Origin: Acidobacteriota bacterium
GTDB taxonomy: Bacteria > Acidobacteriota > Thermoanaerobaculia > UBA5066
DNA: 64,000 nt
Assembly: GCA_029781975.1 (NCBI GenBank)
Contig: JAKOVQ010000010.1
Location: forward strand, 298,375 to 362,374
Direction of reading: 5' to 3'
Part shown: piece after piece, positions 54,099 through 64,000 of the stretch
Layout: each line of letters starts with the position of its first letter
How positions within the stretch are numbered: the stretch's first letter is position 1
Made by a program: the position numbers and the translations under genes
Notes under the pieces: generated by a model
Database searches by the model: none
What the model saw: only the letters and a program-made list of their open reading frames with translations
What the model was told of the DNA's origin: nothing

Positions 54099-54634
54099 GA
54101 GCTGCCTCCGGAGGACGTTCCGTCCGCCACGGCGGCGGACGCCAGGGCGCGCGCGCGGGCGGCGCGGTAGCTCTCGTAGCGCTCGTCGGCGAGCTTCGCG
54201 AGGAGGCGGGCCTCCCGCCGCTCGCCCGGGTCGCGGCGCTCGCCGGAGAGCGCCGCGAGGGCCGCGCGGGCCCGGGCCTCGCGCGAATCGAGGAGCGCGT
54301 CGGAGACGGGGGCCGGGCGGCGGGGCGCGAGGCCGACGGCGACGGCGAGCGCGGCGGCCGCCGCGAGCGACCGGACGACGGCCCGGCGCCGCGACGCCCT
54401 CCGGCGGACGTCGGAGGTCAGCGTCGCGCGGAGGCGGCGGGCGCCGACCTCGTCGGGAGGGACGTCCCGGAGCGCGAGGAGGAGGCGGGCCACGGCGAGG
54501 GCCTCGGCGTCCGCCCCCGGTCCGGCCGGGGCCCCTTGGCTGGCGGTCGGCCCGGCCTCGAGCGCCTCGGCCAGCGCGCGCGCGGCGGCCTCCTCCTCGG
54601 GAGAGGCGGGCGTCGGGTCGTGGGGGTCGATCAC
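54095..54634 (-). CDS. Single-pass membrane protein, putative anti-sigma factor
   Basis: A 179-residue protein that starts at a GTG overlapping the ECF sigma stop (GTGA). The N-terminal 80 residues are acidic and then basic and should lie in the cytoplasm. One membrane helix (about 86-104, SLAAAAALAVAVGL) is followed by a charged helical periplasmic part. Position and topology are those of an anti-sigma factor. The zinc-binding HxxxCxxC motif of the common ZAS class is missing and no anti-sigma family signature is obvious, so the role is inferred from context only. Confidence 0.6.
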   Translation of the reverse strand: MIDPHDPTPASPEEEAAARALAEALEAGPTASQGAPAGPGADAEALAVARLLLALRDVPPDEVGARRLRATLTSDVRRRASRRRAVVRSLAAAAALAVAVGLAPRRPAPVSDALLDSREARARAALAALSGERRDPGERREARLLAKLADERYESYRAARARALASAAVADGTSSGGSS

Positions 54635-55194
54635 ATGGGCCTCCAGCGGCTGGCGAAGGCGCGGGTCGCGCGGTGGAGGAGGACGTCGAAGGCGCCGACG
54701 CTCAGGGCGAGCCTCTCGGCGCACGACGCTCGGTCGCGCCCCTCGAGGAGCCGGAGGCGGAGCGCCTCCGCGTACCGCGGGGGGAGGGCCCCGAGGGTCT
54801 CCTCGACGCGTCCCCGGAGGAGACGGAGGCGCTCGACGCGGATCGTCTCGGCCTCGGCGCCCGGAGCGCCGTCGGGGATCCCGTCGAGGGCGTCCAGGAC
54901 GTCTCCCGCGGCGATCGTCTCGCGCCCGCGCTGGCGGACCCTCTCGAGCGCCTTGCGCCGGGCGATGGCCGCGAGCCAGCGGACGACGCCCACGCCGCGC
55001 CACTCGAAGGCGCCGATCTTGTCGAGAGCGGTCCGGAAGGTCTCGGAGAGGACGTCCTCGGCGTCCGCCCTGCCGACCCGGGGGCGGATGACGACGTCGA
55101 GGAGGAACCCCCGCGTGAGGTCGTAGAGGAGGCCGAGGCTCTCGCCGTCCCCCTCCTGGATCCTCCGCAAGAGCGTCGCGTCATCGGCGTCCAT
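54631..55194 (-). CDS. ECF-family RNA polymerase sigma factor
   Basis: A 187-residue sigma factor of the extracytoplasmic function type. Region 2 includes DAEDVLSETFRTALDKI and WLAAIARRKALERVR; region 4 has LGALPPRYAEALRLRLLEG followed by a helix-turn-helix (SCAERLALSVGAFDVLLHRA). It heads a coupled operon with a membrane protein, a TPR protein and an LTxxQ protein, pointing to envelope or metal stress. It diverges from an NfeD-SPFH operon, which may be one of its targets. The ATG has only a close AAGGGA upstream. I find no textbook GGAAC/GTC self-promoter before it. Confidence 0.9.
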   Translation of the reverse strand: MDADDATLLRRIQEGDGESLGLLYDLTRGFLLDVVIRPRVGRADAEDVLSETFRTALDKIGAFEWRGVGVVRWLAAIARRKALERVRQRGRETIAAGDVLDALDGIPDGAPGAEAETIRVERLRLLRGRVEETLGALPPRYAEALRLRLLEGRDRASCAERLALSVGAFDVLLHRATRAFASRWRPM

Positions 55195-55250
55195 TCCCTT
55201 CGGCTTCCTTATGCTCCGACCTCCCGATTCCTTACGCTTCGGCCCCCGGG

Positions 55251-55838
55251 GTGCGAGAATTCTCCAACGTGCTCGCTTTCTATCTCGCCGCCCTCGGCTT
55301 CGGGCTGGTCCTGATCGGGGCCTCGGCGTTCCTCGACACGGACCTCGGGGACGCCTCCGCCCACGGGTCCGGCGACGTCCAGGGGGACTCGGAGGCCGGC
55401 GGCCACGGCGGGGCCGCCCACGGCGGGATCTTCTCCAACGTCCTGTCGCTCCGGTTCTGGACCTACGCCCTCGGCGCCTTCGGCATGGCGGGGACCGCGC
55501 TCACCCTGCTCGGGACGAAGCCGGCCGTCCACGTCCCGGTCTCCGTCGCCCTCGGGCTCCTGGTGGGGGGCGGGACGGCGTGGATCTTCCGGCAGCTCCG
55601 CCAGGCGGCGGCGACGGGATCGGACTCCATCGAGAACCTCCTCGGATCGGAGGGAGAGGTGGTCCTCCCGCTCCTGCCCGACCACCTCGGCAAGATCCGC
55701 CTGCGGGTGGGCGAGCAGGACGTGGAGGTGCCGGCGCGGGCCGGTGAGGAAGACAAGCTGGAGGCGCGGCAGCGCGTCGTCGTCGTCCGTTTCCGGGACG
55801 GGGTGGCCGAGGTGCGCCCCGCGCCCTGGAAGGACTAG
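55251..55838 (+). CDS. NfeD-like membrane protein
   Basis: A 195-residue protein with an N-terminal membrane helix, a Gly/His/Asp-rich loop, two more helices (about 70-115) and a C-terminal beta domain (about 125-190, GSEGEVVLPLLPDHLGKIRLRV) that fits the NfeD OB-fold. NfeD proteins work with SPFH/flotillin proteins in membrane microdomains. The GTG at 55251 is the longest start; a GTG at 55269 would lose six residues. Two SPFH genes follow at once. The -10-like strings TATGCT and TACGCT lie in the 56-nt gap to the divergent sigma gene. Confidence 0.8.
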   Translation: MREFSNVLAFYLAALGFGLVLIGASAFLDTDLGDASAHGSGDVQGDSEAGGHGGAAHGGIFSNVLSLRFWTYALGAFGMAGTALTLLGTKPAVHVPVSVALGLLVGGGTAWIFRQLRQAAATGSDSIENLLGSEGEVVLPLLPDHLGKIRLRVGEQDVEVPARAGEEDKLEARQRVVVVRFRDGVAEVRPAPWKD

Positions 55839-55855
55839 CTGCAAAAGGGGGCTTC

Positions 55856-57126
<1,271 letters not shown>

Positions 57127-57130
<4 letters not shown>

Positions 57131-58383
57131 GCGACCTCGGCTCCGTGGCCGGCGTCATCGTCGGCGTCGTCCTCTTCTTCGGCGTGGCCGCCGTCCTGGT
57201 CGTCCGGAAGCTCTTCTACATCTGCAGCCCCAACGAGGTCATCGTCTTCTCGGGGTCGAAGGGGCAGGTGCAGGGGAAGCCGGTCGGGTACCGGATCGTC
57301 AAGGGGGGCTCCTCGCTCCGGACGCCGCTCCTCGAGCGGGTCGACCGGATGGACATCACCAACATGACGGTCGACGTGGCCGTCACGAACGCCTACTCCA
57401 AGGGGGGGATCCCGCTCACCATCCAGGGGGTCGCCAACCTGAAGGTGGCGGGGCACCAGCCCCTCCTCGGCAACGCGCTCGAGCGGCTCCTGGGACGCGG
57501 GCGGCCGCAGATCATCCAGGTGGCCAAGGACACGCTCGAGGGGAACCTCCGGGGCGTCCTCTCCCAGCTGACGCCCGAGGAGGTCAACACCGACAAGCTC
57601 CGGTTCGCCGAGAAGCTCCTGGAGGAAGCCGAGCACGACCTCTCGCGGCTGGGGCTCGTCCTCGACGTCCTGAAGATCCAGAACGTCTCCGACGAGGTCG
57701 GCTACCTCAACTCCCTCGGCCGCAAGCAGTCGGCCGAGCTCGACAAGATCGCCCGGACCGCCGAGGCCCAGGCGCACGCCGAGGCGGCGATCCGCGAGGC
57801 ACAGAACGCCCTCGGCGCGCGTCTCGCCGTCATCGACTCCGACATGGCGATCGCGAAGGCCGAGGCCGACAAGCGGATCACCCAGTGCGAGACGGGGCGC
57901 GAAGCGATGGTGGCCGAGGAGGTGGGCCGCGTGACGGCGGCGGTCGCCAAGGCCGAGGCCGAGCTGAAGGTCCAGCAGGCGCGGCTCGAGCAGGTCCGCC
58001 TCCAGCTCGAGGCCGACGTCGTCGCGCCCGCGCGCGCCGAGATGGAGGCCAAGCAGGCCGAGGCGCGCGGCAAGGCCGCGAAGATCGTCGAGGACGGCCG
58101 GGCCACGGCCCAGGTCCTCACCCAGATGATCGAGACGTGGAAGGCCGCCGGGCCGTCGGCCCGCGACATCTTCCTGATGCAGAAGCTCCAGAGCGTCATG
58201 GCGTCGCTCGTCGAGACGATCCAGAGCGTGAAGGTCGATCGGGTCGCCTACCTCCCGCCGTCGGGAAAGGTGGCGGAAGGGGTCAACCTCGTCGAGCAGC
58301 TCAGGAGCGCGTTCGGGGTCGACCTGCCGAAGATCGTCGGGAGGCTCGGGGAAGGGGCCGCTCGGAAGCCGACCGGCGCATGA
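57127..58383 (+). CDS. SPFH/flotillin-family protein 2
   Basis: A 418-residue paralogue of the preceding protein with the same layout: membrane helix (about 6-28), SPFH domain with RRTPLLERVDRMDI-type strand pattern and NLRGVLSQLTPEEVNTDKL, coiled coil, and tail (TWKAAGPSARDIFLMQKL). The two share most of their motif residues but differ in the coiled coil, which suggests a hetero-oligomer like FloT/FloA or stomatin pairs. GTG start in a GTGA overlap with gene 1, and GGGAGG 8 nt upstream. Its own stop overlaps the next start (ATGA). Confidence 0.9.
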
Positions 58384-60473
58384 CGGGGACCTCCCCCGGT
58401 CCGGGGCCCGGCGAGGAGCCCGGGAGCCTTGCCGCCGCGCCCGGGGGAACGCTCCTCGAAGTCGCCGTCCTGGCGGGGCTGGGCCTCTTCGTCGAGCTCC
58501 TCCTGATCCGGTGGCTGGACGCCCAGGTGCGCGTCCTCGCCTTCGCCCGGAACCTGCCGCTCGTGGCGTCCTTCCTCGGCCTCGGCATCGGCTACGCGAC
58601 GTCCGCCACGCGCGGAAGGCGCGACCTCGTCCCGTGGGCCGCACCGCTCCTCGGCCTCGGCCTCCTCGCGGGCCTCGTCTCCGACCTCCCCGGCGGGGGG
58701 ACCGTGGCCTTCGGGCCCGTCGGCATCGAGTCGAACCTCGGAGCCGTCGCGGCGTCGACCGCCGGCGAGCTGCTCGTCTTCGCCGTCGCGGTCGCCGGGT
58801 GCTTCGCGATCGCGGCGGCGGCCGTCGTCCCGCTGGGTCAGGCGGCCGGACGCGCGATGGCCTCTCTCCCCCCGCTGCGGGCCTACCTCGCGAACCTCGC
58901 CGGCTCGATCGCCGGCGTGCTCCTGGTCTTCGCGCTGGCCGCGGCGTCGGCCCCTCTCTGGGCCAACGCCGCGGTCGCGTTCGTCGCGCTCCTCGCCCTC
59001 CCGCGCTTCCGCGGCCGGCGGGTGGTGGCCGCGGCGACCGCCGTGGCGTGCTGCGCGTCCATGGCGGCCCTCGACCGCCGCGAGGGGCGAACGCGCATCT
59101 GGAGCCCCTACAACCGCATCGAGTACTTCCAGAGCGGGCTCGTCAAGGCCCGCGACGGGACCCTCGTCCCGACGGGCTGGACGCTCGCCGTCCAGAGCCT
59201 CTTCTACCAGCGGATGATCGACTTCGACCTCGACGCGCGGACCGGCTCGTCCCCCATCGGCACGGCCAAGGGCCCCGCCGTCTACTCCGCCCCGTACCGG
59301 GGACGGCGCCCGCGGTCCGTCCTCGTCCTCGGCGCCGGCTCGGGGAACGACGTGGTCGCCGCGCTCCGGGGGGGCGCCGAGCGCGTCGACGCGGTCGAGA
59401 TCGACCCCGTCATCCTCGAGCTGGGCCGGAAGCTCCACCCGCAGCACCCCTGGAGCGACCCGAGGGTCCACGCGGTCGTCGACGACGCGCGGGCGTTCCT
59501 GAGGCGGCCGGGTCCCTCCTACGACCTGATCGTCTTCGGCATCCTCGACGCCCACCTGGGCTTCTACTCGTCCCTCGCCTCGAGCATCCGGCTCGACAAC
59601 TACGTCTACACCGTGGAGAGCGTCCGCCAGGCCCTCCGGCGCCTGACGCCGGACGGCGTCGTCTACATGACGGTCTACATCGAGCAGCCCTGGGTCGCGG
59701 AGCACCTCGAGGCCGCGATCACCGAGGCGTGGGGCCGCCGTCCGCGCGTCGAGAGGGGCCGGGACGGGGCCACGTTCGTCTTCGGTCCCGGGGCGGATCG
59801 AGCCGGAGCCGCCGGCGGGGCCCCGGACGGCTCCGCCCGCTCCCCGCGCGACACCCCTCGCGACGACTGGCCCTTCCTCTACCTCAAGAAGCGGGCGATC
59901 CCGGGCCCCGTCCTCTGGGCCAGCCTCGGCATCGCCCTCGCCTCCGCCTTCCTCGTGCGGCTCTTCTTCCGTGGCGCCTTCGCGCCCGATCGCCAGCTCT
60001 TCCTCCTCGGGACCGGGTTCCTCCTCGTGGAGACGCGCGCGATCGCCCAGCTCGCGCTCCTCTACGGGACCACGTGGAGGGTCAGCGCGGTCGCGATCGC
60101 CGCCATCCTGGCGATCTCCCTGGCGGTCACCGCTCTCGTGGATCGGGTGAGGCGGGTGAGGGCCGGGCCGCTCTACGGGCTCCTCGTCCTCACCCTCCTC
60201 GCGGGGTGGCTCGTCCCGACCGGAGCCGCCCTCGGCCGCGGCCCGCTCGCCCTCCTCGGGGCGACGGTCCTCCTGGCGCTCCCCGTGGCGTTCTCGTCGT
60301 TCATCTTCGCGGGCGCCCTACGCCGCACGGCCGGACTGGCGCCGGCGCTGGCGTCGAACCTCGCGGGCGCCGTCCTCGGCGGCCTTCTCGAGAACCTCTC
60401 CCTCGTCCTCGGGATCTCCGCCCTCGGCGGGGTGGCCGCGGCCGTCTACGTCCTCTCGTACCGCAGGGACTGA
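58380..60473 (+). CDS. Membrane protein with spermidine synthase-like methyltransferase-fold domain
   Basis: A 697-residue protein. Residues about 20-230 hold some six or seven membrane helices. A Rossmann-type domain (about 235-480) is spermidine synthase-like: SVLVLGAGSGNDVVAAL, then VDAVEIDPVILELGR and VVDDARAFLR. The catalytic Asp motif of real spermidine synthases (D-S-T-D-P type) is replaced by FGILDAH, so aminopropyl transfer is doubtful. Six more helices fill the C-terminal part. Proteins of this kind are found widely and have no settled role. ATGA overlap with the second SPFH gene makes it part of the NfeD-SPFH operon. Confidence 0.82.
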   Translation: MTGTSPGPGPGEEPGSLAAAPGGTLLEVAVLAGLGLFVELLLIRWLDAQVRVLAFARNLPLVASFLGLGIGYATSATRGRRDLVPWAAPLLGLGLLAGLVSDLPGGGTVAFGPVGIESNLGAVAASTAGELLVFAVAVAGCFAIAAAAVVPLGQAAGRAMASLPPLRAYLANLAGSIAGVLLVFALAAASAPLWANAAVAFVALLALPRFRGRRVVAAATAVACCASMAALDRREGRTRIWSPYNRIEYFQSGLVKARDGTLVPTGWTLAVQSLFYQRMIDFDLDARTGSSPIGTAKGPAVYSAPYRGRRPRSVLVLGAGSGNDVVAALRGGAERVDAVEIDPVILELGRKLHPQHPWSDPRVHAVVDDARAFLRRPGPSYDLIVFGILDAHLGFYSSLASSIRLDNYVYTVESVRQALRRLTPDGVVYMTVYIEQPWVAEHLEAAITEAWGRRPRVERGRDGATFVFGPGADRAGAAGGAPDGSARSPRDTPRDDWPFLYLKKRAIPGPVLWASLGIALASAFLVRLFFRGAFAPDRQLFLLGTGFLLVETRAIAQLALLYGTTWRVSAVAIAAILAISLAVTALVDRVRRVRAGPLYGLLVLTLLAGWLVPTGAALGRGPLALLGATVLLALPVAFSSFIFAGALRRTAGLAPALASNLAGAVLGGLLENLSLVLGISALGGVAAAVYVLSYRRD

Positions 60474-60492
60474 GCCGGGCGGGGGCGGGCCC

Positions 60493-61893
60493 TCACGCGA
60501 GCCCGCGGGCCCGAGGCCGCCTCCCGGGCCTCGCGCGGACGGTCGTGCCCGTCGCGGGCCGGCGCTGGGGCAGGCGACGCCGCGCCGGCGCCGGCGGCGA
60601 CGTCATCGCCTCCACCGACTTCGGTGCGGAGGCCGTCAGGACGCGGTTGCCGTCCGCGGTGACGAGGACGTCGTCCTCGATCCTCACGCCGATGCCGAGG
60701 AACCGGCCGGGGACCTTCTTCTCGTCCGGGCGGACGTAGAGCCCGGGCTCCACCGTCAGGACCATCCCGGGCACGAGGAGGCGCGGCTCGCCCTCGGAGT
60801 CGAGGTAGCGGCCGCGGTCGTGGACGTCCATCCCGAGCCAGTGCGAGGTCCGGTGCATGTAGAACCGCTCGTAGCTCCGCTTCCTGAGCACGGACTTCCG
60901 CTTGCCCTTCAGGAGCCCCATCGAGAGGAGGCCGTCGACCAGGACGTCGACCGCTGCGTCGTGGGCGTCCTGGAACGGACGGCCCGGGACCACCTTCGCG
61001 ATCGCCGCCTCCTGGGCCGCGAGGACGGTCCGGTAGACCTCCTCCTGCTCGCGGGTGAAGCGCCCCGAGGCGGGGAACGTCCGCGTGATGTCGGAGGCGT
61101 ACCCCTCGTACTCGCACCCGGCGTCGACGAGGACGACGTCCCCCTCCTCGATCCGGCGCCGATTCTCGACGTAGTGCAGGACCGTGGCGTTCGGGCCCGA
61201 CGCGACGATCGGGGCGTACGAGAACCCCGAGGCCCCCGCCTCGAGGAAGCGGCGCATCACGGCCGCCTCCGCCTCGTACTCGAACCGCCCGGGGCGCGCC
61301 GCCTCGCGGGCGTCGTCGTGGGCGCGCGCGGCGATCTCGCACGAGCGCTCCATCAGGGCGAGCTCCTCCGGCTCCTTCACGAGCCGCATCTCGTGGAGGA
61401 CCTCGGTCACGTCGAGGACGCGGACGGGCCCGCGCAGCGGGTTCCGCGCCTCGCGCCGGAACCGGCCGAGGATCTCCCCCACCGTCCGGTCCCGCTCCGG
61501 GTCGACCCCGAGGGCGTAGTGGAGCGTCGACGCCTTCCGGAGGAGGTCCGGGAGGAGCTTCGGCAGCTCCTCGACCGCGTGGGCCTCGTCGGCGCCGTGG
61601 TCCCTCACGGCCCCCTTCACGCCGGCCCGGTAGCCCGTCCAGGTCTCCCGTTCGCGGTCCCGGGGCCGGACGAAGAGGACGAACCGGCGCCTGTCGGCGT
61701 CGAGGACGGCCACCGCGTCCGGCTCGCCGAAGCCGGTGAGGTAGAGGAAGTCGGGATCGGGGCGATAGCGGTACTCCGTGTCCCAGCCGAGCCGGGCCTC
61801 CGGGGCCGCGAAGAGGAGGGCGACCCCCTCCTTCAGCCGGTCGTAGAGGCGGCTCCGACGGCGGGCGTGGATCGATGCGGCGTCCCTCTTCAT
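60493..61893 (-). CDS. pepP: Xaa-Pro aminopeptidase (aminopeptidase P, M24B)
   Basis: A 466-residue M24 metallopeptidase that removes N-terminal residues preceding proline. The N-terminal creatinase-like domain contains YLTGFGEPDAV. The catalytic domain has all five metal ligands: the Asp pair in DAGCEYEGYASDITRTFP, the His in HRTSHWLGMDVHD, and Glu in TVEPGLY and VRIEDDVLVT. A basic Pro/Arg-rich tail of about 35 residues is unusual and may be disordered. The ATG is 7 nt from a TATCCT -10-like box. The gene converges with the methyltransferase-like gene with a 19-nt gap. Confidence 0.93.
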   Translation of the reverse strand: MKRDAASIHARRRSRLYDRLKEGVALLFAAPEARLGWDTEYRYRPDPDFLYLTGFGEPDAVAVLDADRRRFVLFVRPRDRERETWTGYRAGVKGAVRDHGADEAHAVEELPKLLPDLLRKASTLHYALGVDPERDRTVGEILGRFRREARNPLRGPVRVLDVTEVLHEMRLVKEPEELALMERSCEIAARAHDDAREAARPGRFEYEAEAAVMRRFLEAGASGFSYAPIVASGPNATVLHYVENRRRIEEGDVVLVDAGCEYEGYASDITRTFPASGRFTREQEEVYRTVLAAQEAAIAKVVPGRPFQDAHDAAVDVLVDGLLSMGLLKGKRKSVLRKRSYERFYMHRTSHWLGMDVHDRGRYLDSEGEPRLLVPGMVLTVEPGLYVRPDEKKVPGRFLGIGVRIEDDVLVTADGNRVLTASAPKSVEAMTSPPAPARRRLPQRRPATGTTVRARPGRRPRARGLA

Positions 61894-61900
61894 GCCTCCG

Positions 61901-61906
61901 AGGATA
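61901..61906 (-). promoter_or_regulatory. Predicted leaderless -10 element of pepP
   Basis: TATCCT on the minus strand, 7 nt before the ATG at 61893. A GGAGG lies only 1 nt from the ATG, too close for a normal Shine-Dalgarno. No clear -35. Confidence 0.4.
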
Positions 61907-61955
61907 CCCGCGGGCCGGCCGGCCCGGCCCTCCCCTGTGAGATGCTGGCGCCGCC

Positions 61956-62990
61956 GTGAACGCGCTCCCCGAAGGCTCCTGGCGGATCGTCCGCCGCCTC
62001 TCTGCCCTCTACCCGACCGCGACCCCCTCCCGCCTGAAGCGCGCCGTCCTCGAGGGGCAGGTGACCGTCAACGGCGCCGTGGTGGACGACCCCGGTGCCG
62101 TCGTCGGTCCAGCCGACGAGGTGGCCTGGGACCCGAACCGGAAGGTCCGGCGGCACGTCGACACCTCGCTGACCGTCCTCCACGAGGACGCGGACTCGGT
62201 GGCGGTCCTGAAGCCGGCGGGGCTCCTGACCCACCCGACCGAGGCCAGGGAGAAGGACTCGCTCCTCTCGCGCGTCAGCGCCTGGGCCGCGCGGCGCGAG
62301 AAGGGGCGGCCGTACATCTCCGTCGTCCACCGCCTCGACAAGGAGACGAGCGGGATCCTCGTCTTCGCCAGGACCCGCCGCGGCCTCGTCGCCCTCCAGG
62401 CGCAGCTCCGCGCGCACACGATGCGGCGCGCCTACCTCGCCGTCGTCGAAGGGAACCTCCCGCGCGACCGCGGGACCTTCGAGAGGGACATCGTCGAGGA
62501 GGAGGGGGAGCGGCGCAAGCGGGTGGCCAAGCCGGACGAGAAGGGGATCCCCGCCGTGACCGAGTGGAAGGTCCTGGAGCGCTTCGGCCTGGCCACGCTC
62601 GTCGAGGCGCGCCTGAAGACCGGGCGGACGCACCAGATCCGGATCCACTTCTCCCACGCGGGCCATCCGCTCGTGGGCGACCCGGTCTACCGCGACGCGC
62701 GGCGCCCTCCGTTCCCCGTCGCGTTCCGGAGGCAGGCGCTCCACGCCGTCGAGCTGGGGTGGGACACGCCGGACGGGGAGAAGGTCCTCCTCCGCGCCGA
62801 GCCGCCGGCGGACTTCGCCGGCCTCGTCGCCGAGCTCAGGAGACGGGCGATCCCGGTGCCCCCGCCCCTTCCGCAGGCTCGGCGGGGCGCGCCCCCGGGC
62901 CGCGACGAGACGACCGGGACCGGCCGGCCGGGAAGGCCCTCGGGCCCTCCCGGCGGCGGATCCCGGAAAGCTACTCGAGGACGACGATGA
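61956..62990 (+). CDS. RluA-family 23S rRNA pseudouridine synthase
   Basis: A 344-residue RluA/RluC/RluD-type enzyme that isomerises uridine in rRNA. An S4-like N-domain (about 10-55) precedes the catalytic domain with HRLDKETSG (catalytic Asp128), RRAYLAVVEG and the C-terminal KTGRTHQIRIHFSHAGHPLVGD block. The last 50 residues are Pro/Gly/Arg-rich and lack similarity to the family; they overlap the 3' end of the OmpA-like gene by 20 bp. GTG start. Which uridine it modifies cannot be told from the sequence. Confidence 0.93.
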   Translation: MNALPEGSWRIVRRLSALYPTATPSRLKRAVLEGQVTVNGAVVDDPGAVVGPADEVAWDPNRKVRRHVDTSLTVLHEDADSVAVLKPAGLLTHPTEAREKDSLLSRVSAWAARREKGRPYISVVHRLDKETSGILVFARTRRGLVALQAQLRAHTMRRAYLAVVEGNLPRDRGTFERDIVEEEGERRKRVAKPDEKGIPAVTEWKVLERFGLATLVEARLKTGRTHQIRIHFSHAGHPLVGDPVYRDARRPPFPVAFRRQALHAVELGWDTPDGEKVLLRAEPPADFAGLVAELRRRAIPVPPPLPQARRGAPPGRDETTGTGRPGRPSGPPGGGSRKATRGRR

Positions 62991-63615
62991 CGACCCGCCG
63001 GTTGGCGGCGCGCCCCTTCGACGTCTTGTTCGGCTCCAGCGGCATCGTGGCGCCGTAGGAGATCGTCACCACGCGCGGGAGGGGGAACTGGTGCTTGAGC
63101 GCCAGGTACCGGCGGACGGCCTCGGCGCGCTTGTCGCCGAGCTGGAAGTTGATCTCGTCCGTACCCGTGTTGTCCGTGTGCCCCTGGATCTCGTAGTAGA
63201 AGCCCTTCCCCATCCCCTTGACCTTGGCGGCGAACTCGTCGAGCGCCTCCATGGCGTTCTTGTCGAGGTCGGCGGACCCCGTCTTGAACTTGATCCGGTC
63301 CTCGGTGAAGGCCTGCTCGTAGACGACGCGCCCCTTCGCCAGGACGCCGGCCTCCTGGGCCCGCTTCAGGGCTTCCTGGGCCGACTGGGAGAGCTTCTGG
63401 ATGTCCTGGCCCTGCTGCTCCACCTTCGTCTCGGTCGCCTTCTGCTTGGTCTGGAGCTCCTCGACCTGCGTCTCGACCCCTTCGATCTTCTTGTCGGTCT
63501 TGGCCTGGGACTCGGCGATCTTCTTGTCGACCGACTCCGAGGTCGCGCAGCCCGAGAGCCCCGCCACCAGGGCGCCCAGGGCGACCAGGGCGAGAGTTGC
63601 GTTGGTTCTCTTCAT
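62971..63615 (-). CDS. OmpA/Pal-like peptidoglycan-binding lipoprotein
   Basis: A 214-residue outer-membrane-type lipoprotein. Lipobox LSGC at about residue 23; a Lys/Glu/Gln-rich coiled coil (about 28-90) resembling Lpp-type helices; then the OmpA C-terminal domain (about 105-214) with EIQGHTDNTGTDEINFQLGDKRAEAV and NRRVVI, which binds the meso-diaminopimelate of peptidoglycan. It ties the outer membrane to the wall. Its ATG overlaps the stop of the upstream VWFA-related gene (ATGA), so the two are coupled. Confidence 0.93.
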   Translation of the reverse strand: MKRTNATLALVALGALVAGLSGCATSESVDKKIAESQAKTDKKIEGVETQVEELQTKQKATETKVEQQGQDIQKLSQSAQEALKRAQEAGVLAKGRVVYEQAFTEDRIKFKTGSADLDKNAMEALDEFAAKVKGMGKGFYYEIQGHTDNTGTDEINFQLGDKRAEAVRRYLALKHQFPLPRVVTISYGATMPLEPNKTSKGRAANRRVVIVVLE

Positions 63616-64000
63616 GATGACTCCTTCCGCCTCCCCTTCCCGTCGGGACGGCTCGACCCGCGCCCGGGAGGCTCGGTCCCCCGATACCCCGCCCGGACGC
63701 GCACGGGTCGGGCTGGCCCGGCGAGCTTCAGGGTAAGCGATCGATATTTTACGGGACCTTTTCCCGTGGGGGCGAAACCGATGAGGTACTGGGCCCGGAG
63801 GTCCTTCTCGATCCCCAGGACGGCCGCCGGGAGCTCCGAAGGGTCGTCCACCACGGAAAGCCGGCCGCCGGAGATCCGGGCGACGTGGTCGAGGACGTCG
63901 ATGTTCACGAGCTTCTCGGAGCCGGCCCCGCTGACCGGGGTGGCGGGGAGGCCAGGAGATCGGAGCCCCAGCGGGTAGACGGGGACCTCGATCCCCTCGA
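63612..64000 (-). CDS. VWFA-related acidobacterial-domain protein (partial, C-terminus)
   Basis: The reading frame is open to the right edge, so only the last 128 codons or so are present. The visible part matches the C-terminal half of the VWFA-related domain seen mainly in Acidobacteriota: IEVPVYPLGL, then LDHVARISGGRL, LGIEKDLRAQYLIGF, and a final RSLTLKL-VRVRAGY strand pair. A basic tail follows. These proteins are usually exported; the signal peptide would lie outside the window. It is translationally coupled to the OmpA/Pal-like lipoprotein. Confidence 0.82.
   Translation of the reverse strand, partial: EGIEVPVYPLGLRSPGLPATPVSGAGSEKLVNIDVLDHVARISGGRLSVVDDPSELPAAVLGIEKDLRAQYLIGFAPTGKGPVKYRSLTLKLAGPARPVRVRAGYRGTEPPGRGSSRPDGKGRRKESS

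Overview
The window is very GC-rich (about 70% by eye over most of its length), tightly packed and strictly bacterial. It has no tRNA, rRNA, CRISPR array or insertion sequence that I can see. The best taxonomic pointer is the partial gene at the right edge, which matches the C-terminal half of the VWFA-related domain typical of Acidobacteriota. Large secreted NHL/Ig-type proteins, a multiheme lipoprotein and a Ser/Thr kinase fit the same phylum. I infer an acidobacterium of a high-GC class such as Thermoanaerobaculia or Vicinamibacteria; the class is a guess.

Left part (1-22.7 kb). A multiheme c-type lipoprotein lies behind a MntA/HepT toxin-antitoxin pair. Next comes a lipid II line on the minus strand, murG-mraY-murJ, with 4-nt overlaps; this MurG carries a C-terminal HEAT-like extension. 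A DJ-1/PfpI gene diverges from an oxidative pentose-phosphate cluster (gnd, zwf, histidine phosphatase), followed by corA. On the opposite strand is the most unusual locus: a 1140-residue protein that joins a ClpB-like AAA+ module, a receiver-like domain and an FtsH-like AAA+/M41 metalloprotease without membrane segments, coupled to a small YbjN-like chaperone-type protein. Its divergent neighbour, a membrane glycosyltransferase-like gene, has a 55-bp duplication with 7-bp tandem repeats at its start codon. Acyl-CoA dehydrogenase, a SpoIID/LytB-SPOR lipoprotein, a PLP aminotransferase and a DnaC-like ATPase complete this part.

Middle (22.8-43.2 kb). A large secreted NHL/fibronectin protein is followed by the transcription accessory protein Tex and a VapBC pair with a palindromic operator. 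A stretch of clearly lower GC (about 31.6-43.2 kb) then holds three secreted proteins, one about 2,774 residues long. Three secreted proteins of the middle region share a recurrent C-terminal or main module.

Right part (43.4-64 kb). Signalling genes dominate. An FHA/AAA+ enhancer-binding-type regulator with a degenerate GAFTGA loop diverges from a transmembrane Ser/Thr kinase. A four-PAS hybrid histidine kinase lies next to an ECF sigma operon whose downstream genes encode a membrane protein, a TPR protein and a Spy/CpxP-like protein. Then follow an NfeD-SPFH-SPFH-methyltransferase operon, aminopeptidase P, an RluA pseudouridine synthase, an OmpA/Pal-like lipoprotein and the partial VWFA protein.

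Regulation. Most operons are translationally coupled by ATGA or GTGA overlaps. Several first genes have no Shine-Dalgarno sequence but carry a TAnnnT-like -10 element 5-7 nt before the start codon, which points to frequent leaderless transcription.
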